From contig BROG01000111.1 of NCBI GenBank assembly GCA_030159075.1, positions 1,428,172 through 1,492,171 on the forward strand: 64,000 bases of DNA, written 5' to 3'. Under the pieces are notes generated by a model. The model was not told the DNA's origin and did not search any database. It saw only the letters and a list, made by a program, of their open reading frames with translations. The position numbers were made by a program, and so were the translations under genes. This stretch comes from Atrina japonica. Its lineage: Eukaryota > Mollusca > Bivalvia > Pterioida > Pinnidae. This document shows, one piece after another, positions 10,933-26,108 of this stretch (its first letter is position 1; every line of letters starts with the position of its first letter).

Positions 10933-11996
10933 GCAGAAATGAACGGGAAAATTGGTGCGCTGCAGAATTCCGAAAATGCTTCAACGGGGAGGTCAGCTAG
11001 GTGCGCTAAAATGGCCCCAAACAAGATATGTGTATTCGTGGGCGCACGTGCGTATGTGTTCGCATGCATGTGTGTATCTATGTATGAACATTGACGAACA
11101 ATTTGAATTTTACTCTAGACATCTACGGCGTTTCCAATAGAAAAAAATGTAAATTAGACTTGTTCTACATTCAATGACCTCCAAAGTTTTTATCATACTT
11201 AACGTCGGAGGGGGAAATCATTATTGCTTCGTAACTAGGTTTGTATCTTGTTCATTTTATGTGTTTTCAGTATCAGAAGATTCCGACATTTCCCAACAAA
11301 CCGAGATGTTTGTTATATATACCGTTTCACACACTCGCATATAAATAACGCGATCTAGAAAAATATATAATGACAGACATATTGCGGTTAAACGCGTCAC
11401 GTGATGTTGATTGTTTTATTGCGGGGAATAATATATTCCGATGCTAACGTACAAGTGTGTGAGACAGCTGGTGAGCTACGGATTTCTTTCTTAGCTGTAA
11501 ACTGTAATACCGATTAAGACAACGTCAGTGTACGTGCATCTAACAACAAGAGATAACATTTGTAATATGTAGACATGACTGCGAAGCTGACTCGATATAT
11601 ATTGTTTAGTATCTGCCAGGGCTATTATTATAAATAAGATTGCTAGAAACAGGACTCAAGTCGTAGTTTCCAAACAGAGGGAGGCATTTCACTCAATATA
11701 CCCGCGGATTTAAAAGGGAAACGAGAAATTGATTCCTTTACTCTAGATTTCATTACAAGGATTATGAAATCAGATTTCCTGGAATTATTTTGCACTGTAA
11801 ACATCAGTTTGATAGATTGTATGTATTCGTATCATAAACCTACTCCACTGAAAATAAAACGTGACACTTTTCCAAACCTTCCATAATCATTATTCTCAGC
11901 TATTCTGGTGATGTAAAACACTGTGGTTATCGCAAAATTCTGTATATTGCTGTTTCGTAATATTTCTAATATTCTGTAATTTATTTTTTTCTACAT
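10933..11996. other. Non-coding, no gene support
   Basis: No convincing coding or RNA feature is seen. A few CpG-containing patches (11330-11420, 11440-11480) are not enough to call a promoter. Confidence 0.4.
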
Positions 11997-12255
11997 TAAA
12001 GCAATATGAGCTGTCGTCGATGCAAATTTTACATGCAGATTTTATGCAATATTTATCTCACATATATTAGAAAGAAATCGCCTGAAGGTTAAAAGATCAA
12101 AATTGCATTCGTATTATTAAAATAAACTAATACCAAACGTAACCCCTAATTCACCGTCGCAAATTAATTTTCGTTATATTTTTTACGAAAATAAGTAAAT
12201 AACCCGAGTGTCAAGGAAGCACGCGCAATTCTAAGACGGAGTTCGGCATAAAGCT

Positions 12256-12316
<61 letters not shown>

Positions 12317-12576
12317 ATTTCATATTTATGCGCGAAAAAATAGATCTGTGAATAAGCAATGCAGTTGCGGAACGCGCTTTTTCAACATTGCTTCAACTTC
12401 AACAATTATTTTAATATGCATATTTAAGGGTCAGCCAACTGTTTATCCTAAGAGTCACTTGCGTATAAAGATTACATCAGAAATTGACTGTATTGGAATA
12501 CAGTATTTATTTGGTTTCGAATTCACCTGACAATTTTAGAAAACGCCGTTGACGACAGGTCATATATTGCTTTCAT
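11997..12576. mobile_element. TTTAAAG...GAGCTGTC-ended element, copy 1
   Basis: The left end reads TTAAAGCAATATGAGCTGTC and the right end is its near inverted copy (GACAGGTCATATATTGCTTT). The sequence inside the left end matches the inverted right end of the copy at 52413-53403 (for example ATTTTACATGC...ATTTTATGCAATATT). A (TA)n tract at 12259-12314 has expanded inside. It is probably a non-autonomous DNA transposon; no transposase is seen. Confidence 0.6.
12259..12314. repeat. (AT)n microsatellite
   Basis: About 28 AT units lie inside the TIR element. Confidence 0.95.
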
Positions 12577-14870
12577 GTCTCATAATTAGTTGGTATACTA
12601 GGAAATATATTATATCCTGAATGGATAAAAATGAAAATGAGACTACATATACTCTTTTCTCAGGATTTAAAGGAAACAAGTCAGAAATATGAGTGTCACA
12701 TTCAAATGACCTTTAATATAACTACGACGTCATTTTCGCGCAATTTCCGGTTTCACAAGGAAGTCAATTTCATTGATCATTATGCACAAGGATTGGGTGC
12801 ACAAAGTTCTTACGACGTATCAGGTTGACTTTTTCCGGATAATACAATACACAATAACTAGACACGTTCTTTTTCTTTTTTTCACAATCAATCACATGTA
12901 CGTGAAGAATACGTTTCTTTGTTTCTTGTTCATTTATCAGTATTAAAAATTACTGCTTTTGTTTGCCCTTTTCTTATTAGGGTTCTTTAACAGACTAACC
13001 CTTTCGTCCCCAAATTTCCAAATGGTATGTTATTTTCTATTGAACTAGATAAGTCTATTTTGTCTATATGTTTGAAATGTTTAAGTTGCACAATTTTTTT
13101 TATTTCTTTTGTGTCTTTTTTTTTTTTTTTTTTTTTGTTAACTGTTCAATATCTATCTACTTTTATATACAAATGTAATTATAACCTATCTTTTCAGTCT
13201 GGTTACGGATCGATATCTTCGATTTTAACCTTAATTCTTTTGAAAGGCATTCAATTGGTTAGATAACATCGCCCCTACAGTAAGTAAAATAAAGGCTGCC
13301 AATGCGTGCACAACAAGTTCTTTGGCAGTTACTGCTTGTTCATACCATTATTTAAATGAAATCCGAGCAATAGTTTGTTGTTGTTTTTTGTATGACATTG
13401 AAAATCAGCTGCGTTCCGCCTGATGGCTCCGTGATCACTTTAGCGCATTACCTGGTATTACCCCAACTCTATTTATAACTTGACAAATATGTATATATTT
13501 ATATATATATATATATATATACATTAATAATAAATGTGCATGTTCACATACTCAACTCCTCCATATATCATTCTAATCTAGGTAAGGTCAAATTATTCAC
13601 CTGTGCAAAGCATTTTTTTCTTTCGGCTCTCCGACATTTAGTCCAGTCCGTTCATACCTTTAATTTGTACTCTGTCAAACTATTTAAGAGCCCTTTTGCA
13701 CTTAGCCTATATAAGAAACAAAGCATTTTATTACCAATATCTACGAATATTTAGCAAAAACCAAGTTTCCTGCACAGAAAAGTTTAAAGTTTAGTAATTG
13801 CTCACTCATGATTTTCCATTGGACAATGGGGGAGGGTGGGTAGGAAAATCGGCGTTGTCCCAATCTTCTGTACCTGGTATTTACACTACAAAGAAAAGTT
13901 TTTCCTGCTAATAAAAAGTAGCTGTATACTGTTTTAAAACTATGTGACTTACAAAGAAAAGGAATGAGGAATGGAAGAAACACTTGGCGTCTCCAAGGCG
14001 ATGATCCCTATACATTTAATAATAATTTATCAGACACTAATTTCACTATTGGTAACTGAAAGTAAACAGCTAAAATCGCTGTTATAAGAGATATATCTAT
14101 TTTCATTTCACTTCAAGTGCAAATAATGTGTCCATGAGAATTGGTCGCTGGTCGTGAACATTGCTAATTCTTGTATTAATCTACAAAACCAGATTATATA
14201 CACATATATATGTGTGGTGTGTGTGATGTGTGTGTGTGTGTTACATCGGCGGCCTAAATAGTGTTGAATATTATTATCGACCTAAATTGCTGTGTCAGCA
14301 ATTCTAACTGTTACTCGGTGTATAATAATGACCAATGGTCATTACATCTTGTGAAAATCGGTCGAACTAACATGTACTGATACAAATTAAGTTCAAATTA
14401 TCAATCGGACCAACTGTCGTGTAATTCGCGATATCGATCACTTTCGGTGCATGCACGCGTAGAAAGAGTGTACAGAGCGTATCAATTCAAGGTCTTTAGA
14501 CTACGAACTAGAGGCGTGCCTGTGTCGTTTCGCTCACATGGTATGATTAAAAGTTAACAACTGGCTGTAGGAACAAGACTGTGTATTCCCCATCAAAGAG
14601 TTTCGTGCTTTCTTAAATAAAATCTGTCTAAGCCATTTAAAGGAAGGAATTTGATTACAATTAGAGTTTTATAGAGTGGAAGGACATTCTGGTATAATTA
14701 GAGAATAAGGAAGTGAAGTGAATAAATGTGCTTGTTAATTTGACTTTCCCATGGAAGATCTGTAATAACCAGATGGAGCAGGCAAAAAGAGGAAATGTGT
14801 ACTTGTACATACCGAAACTTACACATACATGTATATATACATATATATGTACTTGTGTTATTATACCTGT
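12577..14870. other. Non-coding, no gene support
   Basis: This stretch has poly-T at about 13109-13137, (TA)n at 13498-13521 and (GT)n near 14213-14240. The open frames are short, and several lack an ATG. Confidence 0.4.
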
Positions 14871-15040
14871 CATAGGCGTCGGAACCGGGGGGACTAGGGG
14901 GGAGGGCTTAGCCCCCCCTTTTCTTTGCAAAGATAGACATAGGTGTTGAAAATTGGGATTTAGCTCCCCGAAGTTTCTGGCGTGTGTGTGTTTTAAGTTG
15001 GTTTAACCCCCCCACTTTCAATTTGCTTCCAACGCCTATG
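14871..15040. mobile_element. CATAGGCGTCGGAA-TIR element, copy 1
   Basis: A 170-bp element begins CATAGGCGTCGGAA and ends with the inverted form (TTGCTTCCAACGCCTATG, one change). It is flanked by a perfect 5-bp duplication, CCTGT (14866-14870 and 15041-15045). Inside are G-rich and C-rich runs around GGGCTTAGCCCC, and a GGCGTGTGTGTGTTTTAAG stretch shared by all copies. It has no coding capacity and its orientation is opposite to copies 4 and 5. Confidence 0.85.
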
Positions 15041-18000
15041 CCTGTATTTATGTATATGTATGCATATATGTAGCCTACACTCTAAGAAACCCAACATGTT
15101 AAATCGTATTTATTGCTGATGATACTTATACATGAGATCTTTCATAAGAATATTTTACTTTTGATAATGTAATCGTGTATCTCGCAGAATATACCTAAGT
15201 TCTCATATCATATGGGTAGAGAGGACAGCCATGAGAAGTATTTGGGTATTTCATTGTTTAAAGGACACAAAAGCAGATAGTGTTCAGTAGTTTCTTAATT
15301 AGATTAGGTAAACCCAACACTTAGCAAAGAGATTGAACTTTCGAGTACAACGACGACAAAATGTTGGTTACTATAGTATCAACGGATACCACCAAAATAC
15401 CATACTCATTACTGATCGGTAAATTTAGGCCAACAAACAAATAAAATATTGATTCCGGTCCGTTTTAGTTCATTGCAAAAATTACGAAGTAGGCTACTCG
15501 CCCTCTCTCAAACAAATAAAACCAATGATAGTAAAAATACTTATCTTAAAATTTTGAACGACCTCGATTAACTTCGAACTGTCAATAACATTGACAGTTT
15601 GCCACAAGGCCAACGACCAAAAGAAATGACCACAACAGTTTGATAACACGGTGAAAATAAATAATGCAGTATTTAAACAGTCGATGGCCCTTTTCCGTAG
15701 TACAGTCTTTACTTTCACTAAATGCAGACTAAGGTAAATGACACGTTAATCTAACACCAATACACTTGTGTTTTGTAACACTCACTACGATTGTTGACCC
15801 AGTATCTGTATGTTATCTCCGTATGTGCACTCCGGTCGCTGGCATAGGTTAGACAAATATTTTAACAGTGGCAGTTATCGGTCCCACAGGCGTAGTGCAC
15901 AGACAGTTAATGATTTATCAGTATCAGTATCACGAATCAAGATGACTATACATCTACTGATCTAGATATAAATATATATACTGAGTATATATATAATTTC
16001 TAAACTCAGTCACACATACAAATGTGTAATCACAGATACCAAAGTATTCATCTTCAGGATGTCCAGGGTACAATATACAAATCTGGTGAATACTGGACAA
16101 ACGGCACGAACCTCTGGAAATTTTGAGGTGGGATCAGATGCCTTGGAAGAGTAAGCGTCCCCTGTTGGCCGGTCACTTCCACTCTCTCGAGCACTATCGA
16201 TCTATTTATGGACAGAAAGAATGTGTATAGTGGGACCCTTCACACCCAGAACCAGTCTCATTGCTTTTTCAAATAGATACCAGAAATATACGTGTTATCA
16301 TTCTCTTAGTTGTAATTCTGATTTTTTTAATGGTTAATCTGTCTACGGTAAGGCTAAAATAGCAGACTGTAGTATTCAGATATTCCGGACCGGGTACATT
16401 TCTCAATGTTTTGTTCCGTCATACTCTGTCCCAATCTGGGGTTAACTAGGGTTTACCGTCTCGGATGACTTTTAATGTACGTATCGACGTTCGGACTACT
16501 GAACAAAGTGTAGAAAAATAACAACAGGTCAAGTGACCCGCTCGCGTACTACCGATCAATTAACCGACTTTATGGTTAGCGCGTAAACAAGTCCGAATGA
16601 ACTCCGGGAGTGACCATGAATCCGAGAGCGAGAGAGAATTAAACCGTAGACAAAGGCTTATATAGTAGTATCGATGAGAAAGGGTTTCGTTTTACAAACA
16701 TTAAACAGAGAATATCAAATTTTAACAGCAAAATAAATCAACAGCGAACCACATTATTCTTATTTTTTTTGACACACTTAACTGGAGGCAAATTTACGAA
16801 ATCGTTCAGAATCTGACACAGCTAATCTAGAACTAACCTAATAAAATCATGCTTCAAGGAGAGAAATGTAGTAGAGTTGCGTTTAAAAGCAAATATACAT
16901 CTTAATTCTATTTCTGTTCCTAATGTACATATAAGTTACCCAGTTCCAAGGCTGATTTTGAGTCCGGTAACAATGCATAAACAATGCATAATGCAATTCC
17001 CAATGCATAAATGACTTGTATTTTCCCCAAATTATGCAAAAATTCCCAATTTTGAAATTCAAAATAAAAACTTAAGTATTTTAAAACAAATGTCTAAAAT
17101 TAAGTGTTTCTGTTTTAGTAAAAATGTCGTACGTTTCCCATTTTTCCGGACCCTGGTCACAGAAATTTGGAAGTAAGGAAATCCTTAGTAACATATATTC
17201 AACCACAGCTCAATTCGCAACAAATTATTAACCTAATATTATATTAAAATGTATAAATCTCAATTAGATAAAGATCAAAATCTAGTAAGTAGATAGATTT
17301 ACTCAAGTCCTTAAAAAATCAAGTTTATACAAATTCCAAACCTGATATTTTACAGAGACGGACCTAGAACTATCGAGGGAATCAGAACACTAAAGCATAT
17401 TTTAATTAATCCAGTACTTAGTAAGTAGCTGGCTTATTATATAATATTTCATGAAAAACAGTTGTATTTTACGCCAATTTTCATAAAACCAGACCTGCTG
17501 AAGTTACAAATATATAATGTATTTTCAAGCGACCACGTTAAAAGGGAAGTAACTTAGTTATGGTATTATAAACTTGTGCGATACTCACTTTTTTATGGTT
17601 GTGATATTATACATCTGTAACACAATAAAATGTTGAACAACTAAATGAGAATATCCCAAAAGTTTTAAAATCCAGAGAAATACACACGGCGGTGAAAGCA
17701 CACAAATACACAAGTTTAGGTCTACCTCTATGTATATAAACTATAAACTATGCCACGCACACTGACTGTCGAAGTTCAACTTGTGACTACATTTTGAGCC
17801 TCGATAAAAAGTAAATTCCCGTATAAAATCAAGTCCGAAAACACTGTTAAGTAGAAAACGCGAGTTCTTTCATAATAATCTAGTTAAGGCTGATTGTCCT
17901 TATTCTCAACATATATCATATTTCCGTATGGAACAAAGCGAACGTATAATCCACGGTATGCCAAGTTCGCCATCTTGATAGCTGTTAGATCTAACTTGTT

Positions 18001-18853
18001 TACTGGCAAGTTGTAAAATTGGGTCATCGGTTTCCGAGGGCAAGGTCGCCGCTCAGTAAGCCTAGCGACTTTTTCTTAACCTCTTTCATTGTTAAAATTT
18101 CCAAAGGTGTTTTTCCTTCTATTTTTTCCGCGCATGGGAGTAAGCTAATAGTAAAAAGGGGGGTTACATTACAGTTAATGTATAAACTAAACCGAGTCTT
18201 AGTTTCTAAACCGTCATTGTAGATTTAGTGAATTATCAAAAATTTTAGTTTAAATATTTAATAACTCAATATTTAAACAATCGAATGATAAACGTTTGTC
18301 AAACTTATCTTGAAGCGGATCTACAGAAGTGCAGAGGATATATATATATCTAAAAGCCAATTTGAAGTCCCTATACTTCATAGTAACAATTTTCCGTAAA
18401 TGATCGTTTTGGGTTGAAACTATGATTAATGTCGACAATTTAATATAAGGTTTCTTTCATTTATACTTGATTTCAAAATAAACGTTATTGCCGTACCTTG
18501 CATAATTGTTCATAAATGCAACCAAATATAAATAATGGGTCTGGTTATATTTTTTAAAGCTCGGAAATATTGTCGCTCAGTGTAGCAAACTTTTGGTTTG
18601 ATTTTAATTAAATGCGGTAAAATAGCAAATTATGATATTATTTTTTCATAAATTATATCCACGTTTCACTGCACTTTGAGGTCAAAACATGTGGGATAAG
18701 GCTTTGTGGAATTCTTGTCTATGAAGAGAGAGAGCGATCAGTAACAAATTGTGTCGCAAGATTTAAGGGAATCAGTGTTATATCTTTGCGGAACAAAAAC
18801 ATACATATTTTATTTATTCTGAAGGCTGGATGACATTTTTACAGTCTATAACA
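15041..18853. other. Non-coding, with one Penelope-like fragment
   Basis: No gene is supported. Apart from the retroelement tail at 16032-16195, there is a cluster of AATGCATAA motifs near 16970-17010 and an AAGATGGCGAAC stretch on the minus strand near 17975, which resembles a YY1-type promoter site but has no exon beside it that I can support. Confidence 0.4.
16032..16195 (-). mobile_element. Penelope-like element 3' tail, copy A
   Basis: This is the 3' non-coding end of the family, reading from GATACCAAAGTAT through CCTCTGGAAA, GTGGGATCAGATGCC and GTAAGCGTCCCCTGTTGGCC, with many differences from copies D and E. It is 5'-truncated and on the minus strand relative to the element's sense. 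It is an old, diverged copy. Confidence 0.75.
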
Positions 18854-18914
18854 GAATTTCTGCCCTGATATCGATTTTACAAAAAAAAATCGCTTAAAAT
18901 CAGGGCAGAAATTC
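18854..18914. repeat. Short perfect inverted repeat
   Basis: GAATTTCTGCCCTGAT at 18854-18869 is repeated perfectly inverted at 18899-18914, with CGATTTT/AAAATCG partly extending the stem inside. The roughly 60-bp palindrome could be a small MITE remnant or cruciform-forming site. Confidence 0.8.
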
Positions 18915-19134
18915 GGCCTACCATGATACGAGTCAAGGTCCGTTGTTTAAAATTACTTTCGGTCGTCGTCAAGTTAGAAGCATTCTAGGAATCCGAGTTT
19001 ATACCCTGTAGTATAAAATGAATTAGATTCCATTGACAGAATAACCTCATAGTCATACAACGCCAATTTTACCCGATATTTTTTTTTTACCCGGAAACAT
19101 TGTTTAACTTTTTTTTTACACAAATACCTATCAG

Positions 19135-19426
19135 TTTTTGAGGGTTGTCATAATTATTATTTTTGTCCCCTGACATATAATCGAGAATATGATAAAATGC
19201 GTGTTCAAATACATTATCAAACACGTAAAAAGTTGTAAAAGATCTTCTTTTCGAAGTTATTTGTTTTATTAGAATTTAAGTTTTCCCGTACCTTAAAACA
19301 GCCAACTGTATTTCCGTATGCAATGACCTTTTAGATAAAGCTCGGACTATGATAAAGTCTATGATAGAATATCACATAAAATGGGCATGTAAATTTTTTC
19401 ACCTACGACAACTCATATGCTTTAAA
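19135..19426. mobile_element. TTTAAAG...GAGCTGTC-ended element, copy 2 (internally deleted)
   Basis: The left part (about 19150-19310) is nearly identical to 52440-52590, sharing TTTTTGTCCCCTGACATATA and TTTAAGTTTTCCCGTACCTT. The right part (19352-19426) matches 53330-53403. About 0.7 kb present in the longer copy is missing, as in a MITE derived by internal deletion. The right end is ACGACAACTCATATGCTTTAAA. Confidence 0.75.
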
Positions 19427-20755
<1,329 letters not shown>

Positions 20756-22706
20756 TGAAAAAAAAAATTTTTTTGTCAGTTAATTCTACCAGCGATATAT
20801 GAAGCCCAGCAGTTTTCGCTGAAAAAAATCTAGATATATTAATTTCGTTTTGTTTCTTTTTAGCAACGTTAGATCGAGTTTATTAATAATACAATGTTCA
20901 AATAGCTTTTTCGGCAATGATTTTATACCTGTTATTTATAAAGTGTCCAAGTATAGGAGTTATAAATATTAACTGGATCTATACAAAACCCAGGCTGTAA
21001 AAAACCAGCGCTTTCGCACAGCAGTTTCCATTTGTTCACTATCTCTCATCTAACCTTCCCCTTCAGTGCCCGAATTTTATAAATAACGCATGCGTACAGT
21101 CAAGCTTACGCTTCATGACTCACAGCAGTAAGCCTTGACCCGCTTCGCAAAAGAAGTACACAGCTGAGGCACATTAAGGGAACAGTTTAACAAAGAGCAG
21201 TTGGGGAATTAGAAATGTGCATAAATTGATAAAGGTTTAGGCCTACAGATGGGTTATTTTTCTCATATTCAGAAGGTGATCAAATTAAAACTCGAACTTA
21301 CAAATAAAACTGCACCTTTATTTCTGATTACAACAGCAATTCAAAGAGCAATGTTTGAAGACTTCCATGTGTTATATCAGCGATATATAAATCGCTGGTT
21401 ATATAATCGCTAATTCAACTTTATATAGGCTAAGAATCGTGTAGATACAAATAAATCGATATGAATCCTACAAGTTTTAAACCGGATGTATACAATCATC
21501 AAAAGTTTATTCACTAATTCCTTTCCTTGGCTTTCTGTGTTAACTATAGAGCTAATTAAATGGCAAGAAATTGCATAAGACTCAAAAAATATACGTTCGC
21601 TTGTGATTGATTATTTACATGGCATTACGTCATGCAATCATGTTTGGATTATAACGATGTGTTGATATAATATAGATCTATGCAGATTATCAAATTTCAC
21701 AAAGAACCATTTTCTTTTATCTTCCTCAATATCAATTTATATTTTTTTTATCAAATTTTTCAACAGTCGGGTGAATTAGAGATGAATCATATCTATGTTT
21801 TAAAATTATAAATTATTTCTTTTTACTGGCTACTGTTGGGAGTTGCTCTTTTCGTGGAAAATAAAAAATCTGTGCTTCTAGAAATTCAAGTAAATTCAAA
21901 TCAAACAGATTTATGTGTCCAACATTTATATCAACCCCGGCAATATTTAACCAATACACGCAGCCTACATGTTAGATGTACAAAAAGATGAAATGAAGAT
22001 TGTGGGTTGACTAATATTTCCAGTGATATTAGGTCTCTTTAATGAGCCAATGCGGTCTGAAAAAAATCGTCCCATCAGACTGATTAAAAGGTTAAAATAA
22101 TTAACCGATTATAAAAGGTAGGCTACTTTTTAAAGTTTTGGAAACATCAGGTAATATTTAACATATCGGAATAAGATCAGTATGACTCAAGCGTTTTCCG
22201 TGGGTTAGATTAGATGGTTTCGTCTTCTTACCGAACCTTTTTTTCATTCCCCCTTTTCATTGACTTGGAACTGTTTTCATGACAAAATCTTTTCCAATGC
22301 CAATTAATACATTTCAAAGATATTTTTTACTTATTGTCTTTCCAATTTAACCAATACATACATTCAATGATTCAGGGGTTTGTTATTTTTATATTAGTTT
22401 TAATTTTTTTTAGTATTATTTACCCACCATTAAGCAAATAAAAAAGATTAACATTACACATATCCATATACATTTAATTATAAGCGTTTCCTGATTTAAA
22501 ACATTATACTCATTTCTGTATGATGTATCAGATACATCTGTACAAAATTACCGAAATGTTAGCCAAATTACAATTTGTTTTGTTCATGTTTAAAAGTAAA
22601 AGGCCCTCTCTGGGGATACATATTGTACAAAGCTATTAGTAAATTAGTACTAAAAAAGAAACCTTACATTCTTACTCCTTAGGTATTTTATTCCAGTGTG
22701 TGCTGT
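20756..22706. other. Non-coding, no gene support
   Basis: This is AT-rich sequence without exon-like frames, splice-bounded coding blocks or recognisable repeats beyond short A/T runs. Confidence 0.4.
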
Positions 22707-22720
22707 ATACACACACACAC

Positions 22721-22751
<31 letters not shown>

Positions 22752-22864
22752 AGTTCTATGTGCATATTATTACATGATCAGTTCTGGTACCTCATATACA
22801 CATATAAAAAATATATATATATATATATGTGTGTGTGTATGTCTGTGTGAGTGTGTGAGTGTGT
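22707..22864. repeat. Compound (CA)n/(TA)n and (TA)n/(GT)n tracts
   Basis: (CA)13 runs into (TA)n at 22707-22751. A second tract at 22810-22864 is (TA)n running into GT-rich sequence. The two are roughly mirror-ordered across a 50-bp spacer. Confidence 0.9.
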
Positions 22865-23499
22865 GCCAAAAATACAAGAACTGATTGTGCCCCACCCCCA
22901 AAAAATAAGAATAAAAAAAAATTAAAGACACTGGGCCCAGCAGCTATACTTAGTACAGCCTACATCAAATTTCCAATTCTTGGATTCTTTTTAGGATGGC
23001 ATTAGATATAATTTATATATCAGGAGATAGTACTTCACATTTTCAGTTTTTGTGATTTTGTAGACAGGGGCAAATCTAACAAAATTTTGATTAATAACAC
23101 AAAAACTACAGGCCTATATATAAAATCATATGAATACACACATAGTCATAGATCTACATACATTTATATACATTTATATATATATAAATAATAGGCCTGA
23201 AATGGAGGCTTAAGAAGGTTAAATATTGCCTGCCCATTAAACACAACACTTAAAAGTTGAGAAATCATATAAAATAAATGCATCAACAATACACAAATTC
23301 ATGCAGTTTTATTTTCCATTTTTCTTTTAGAGAAAAATTTTAGAGATATGGTTACTCTGTGCTTAAAGTTCGGTTGTTAAGCATGTCTTACGCATTGTGA
23401 AATAATATCGATTTGCGGTCGGAATCAGCTGAGCGACACACAAAGAAAATCACTGAAATAGATGTCAAATACGTATGTATAATCTTCAAATTCACTCAC
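22865..23499. other. Non-coding, no gene support
   Basis: AT-rich sequence with short TATA-rich runs near 23160-23190. No gene is seen. Confidence 0.4.
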
Positions 23500-23700
23500 C
23501 TAGGAGTCTGGTGATCGTCTATGGGAATAAAAAATCCAAATCCACCGTAATTACACCTGTAAAAATCATATTTTCACCACAACTCTACCCAAACCTCGAT
23601 CGCATTCACTCGCAAGTTCCGAGAGAATCAGCTGTTGAGCTTGCTATGACCCCATGATTGACCTCTTTCGTAGGGGGGAGTGAGCTGGAATCGTACTATT
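23500..23700 (-). promoter_or_regulatory. Candidate promoter and non-coding first exon of the SLC16-like gene
   Basis: The transporter needs an upstream non-coding exon. Here a good minus-strand donor (TAG then GTGAGT at 23499-23494) closes a stretch with somewhat higher GC and no ATG-driven frame. Upstream on the same strand are a CCAAT pentamer (23707-23703) and a CRE-like TGACATCA (23727-23720). If correct, the first intron would be 14.5 kb. This is one possibility among several and rests on short motifs only. Confidence 0.2.
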
Positions 23701-24829
23701 TAATTGGCTGATGTGTGCATGATGTCATATTCTGCATATATTACCCCAGTTATATTTAGCTCGGTATCTGCACAGCAGTCGAGATAAAAATTCTGCAAAA
23801 ATCAGTTATTGCAATATCGCAAAAAATTATTAAATTTATCAATACTATATACTTTAAGTGGTGCAGTTAGGCGAAAGCTCGAGGTAAACTGTATTTGTAT
23901 GCGAACTACAGGCCGTTAACTTGCAGAAATAATACCGGTGTCCTACTTTCGTTCTGGTTACTAAAAATAAACCACCAGCTGATCGTTTTGTTTTTACGTA
24001 TCGCCGGTTATTAAATAAGATTTTAGATCTAAAGAAAATATCTTGACCTCAAAATACAAACTGAAAGACCGAGATTGTTTTTCCACCTGATAATAAAAGG
24101 TATAAACCATAGAAAATATTCCCCTTTTGCTTTGAACAAAGGGAAACAGCTGTGAGGCTCCTTAGGGGACTCATGAACATGACTTCCCTTTTCTTTCTGT
24201 CAAGATATATATAAGTTGTTGTTTTTTTTCATTCACGGAATGTTGATTATCTAGATCCAGCGTTCGAGGAGATTTACTATGAACACGACAACACGAGTTC
24301 CGTTTGCAAAACTATTCTATTATACGATATGTCCAGAAAAAAAAGAATGGGAAATATATTGATCTAGATGCGGGGTGATTATTGACGTGAAAACTCATGC
24401 ATCTGCATCTATACATGTTTAACAAATGGCTAGATCTACCGCCAAAATCACAGATAGTCGAAAATGAAAACGACACGTTCAATAACATGCAGGTGTTACA
24501 GAAAAACTGGCGAGTTCACAGTGTAACAATTTGTTAAGTTACCAAACTTGTACTAATGTGTATATTTCATTTCATAACAAGTAGTAATCGCGATTTCATC
24601 TCCAAAGTTTACGTTTCTACAAGTACAAAATAAAATATGATAAGAGAAATGCATAAATTATTCGGGAAAATAGTCCTCAGTTTCTAACCGGCTATGGAAC
24701 ATCAATGCATGTTGTAACTTTTAAAAAATAAATTAACGTTACAATATGACATAACACGAATGCACACATTTGCACGTGCGCGCGCACACACGCACATATT
24801 TAAAGGCAAACTATTTGAAAATAAAGATT
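23701..24829. other. Non-coding, no gene support
   Basis: A plus-strand TATATTTAG followed by CAGCAGTCGAGAT near 23750-23785 is promoter-like, but no downstream exon is visible. Confidence 0.35.
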
Positions 24830-24862
24830 TTCTGTCTCTGTCTCTGTCCCTCTCTCTCTCTG

Positions 24863-24948
<86 letters not shown>
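24830..24948. repeat. (CT)n then (TA)n microsatellite
   Basis: A CT-rich tract (24830-24861) is followed by about 41 TA units (24866-24948). Confidence 0.95.
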
Positions 24949-24949
<1 letters not shown>

Positions 24950-25733
24950 CATGTAAAATCAACTACAAAGGTATTGCCTATTCAATTTCAATACATTTTT
25001 TTACTATGAAGCAGTAAAGGGGCATTAGTTGTGTTTACAAAAACAAAAAAATTATTTCAAAATTTTTATTTTCACTACTTGTACTTGATGCACAATAACA
25101 AAGAAGAGTTATACACAAGCATAAAAAAAATCTTATATTCCGATATATTTTGTGATAAAAGTCAGGTCTAGTTTGGTATTCATATAGAAATAGTAAGGTT
25201 GAGTCAATCAACTGCAAGTGAACAGGTGCCAAACCTGGATTTTTCACAAAATATATAGGGATTTAAGAATTTTATGCCTGTGTTTTATCTCTAATTTGTT
25301 ATTTTATATTAATTTATGTAGAAAGAAGGCAAAACAAAATCTTTGGAAAAAAAAAACAAAGCTAGATCCAATGCCCCTTTAATATTTTGAAATTTTCTAA
25401 TGTTTTAATATTGTATAGAGTATTGTGACAAAGAAATTTATTTTCTATTAAAATTGCTGAATTTTAAAAACATACAAAACATTATGAGCATATTTATACA
25501 CCATGAAAATGTTACATAGCTTAAGTCTTACAATGATAAGTTATGACTCTGAGTTACAGTTGTTTAAAATTCCATTAAGATTTGATCATTTAGATAGAGA
25601 TGTCACCAGCTATAGGCGAAAAGCCGAAATTTTGACCCGTGATATGGACATAATAATTATGCAAATACAGTTAAGTGTTTTTAAACAAGACCACGCCTAA
25701 CGTAACACGGGGGCTGGTTTTATTCAGATAGCT

Positions 25734-25905
25734 AGCCTACTGTTCATCCGGACGGAGTCCGACGACTTTAACTTCTCATTAACATTCCGAGTGTAGATGG
25801 AAGGAAAACTATCTTTCTCTAGTCTTAGTAGATCCAGCATTTGGAATTGAACCTGGTACCATCCGATTGCGAGTGAAACACCTAATCATCAGATCACCAC
25901 GTGCT
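25734..25905 (-). mobile_element. Possible tRNA-derived SINE head
   Basis: On the minus strand a good B box, GGTTCAATTCC (25852-25842), follows a tRNA-like head with an A-box-like GATCTGATGATTAGG about 35 nt upstream. The downstream body has GACTCCGTCCGGATGAAC. No tail or target duplication was identified, so this is tentative. Confidence 0.35.
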
Positions 25906-26013
25906 GTTTGTTAATTAAAACATCCAGTCATGTATTTCTAGTATAACAGGCCTGGAGATAGAGTAAAATTAGTTAATTACTTACTAGTGCCAGCATTAAA
26001 CTGGTTTGGCCTA

Positions 26014-26066
26014 ACACACACACACACACACACACACACAGAGAGAGACACAGACACAGACAGACA

Positions 26067-26104
<38 letters not shown>
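26014..26104. repeat. (CA)n, (GACA)n and (TA)n tract
   Basis: Three simple repeats run into each other directly before a CATAGGCGTCGG-type element. Confidence 0.95.
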
Positions 26105-26108
<4 letters not shown>
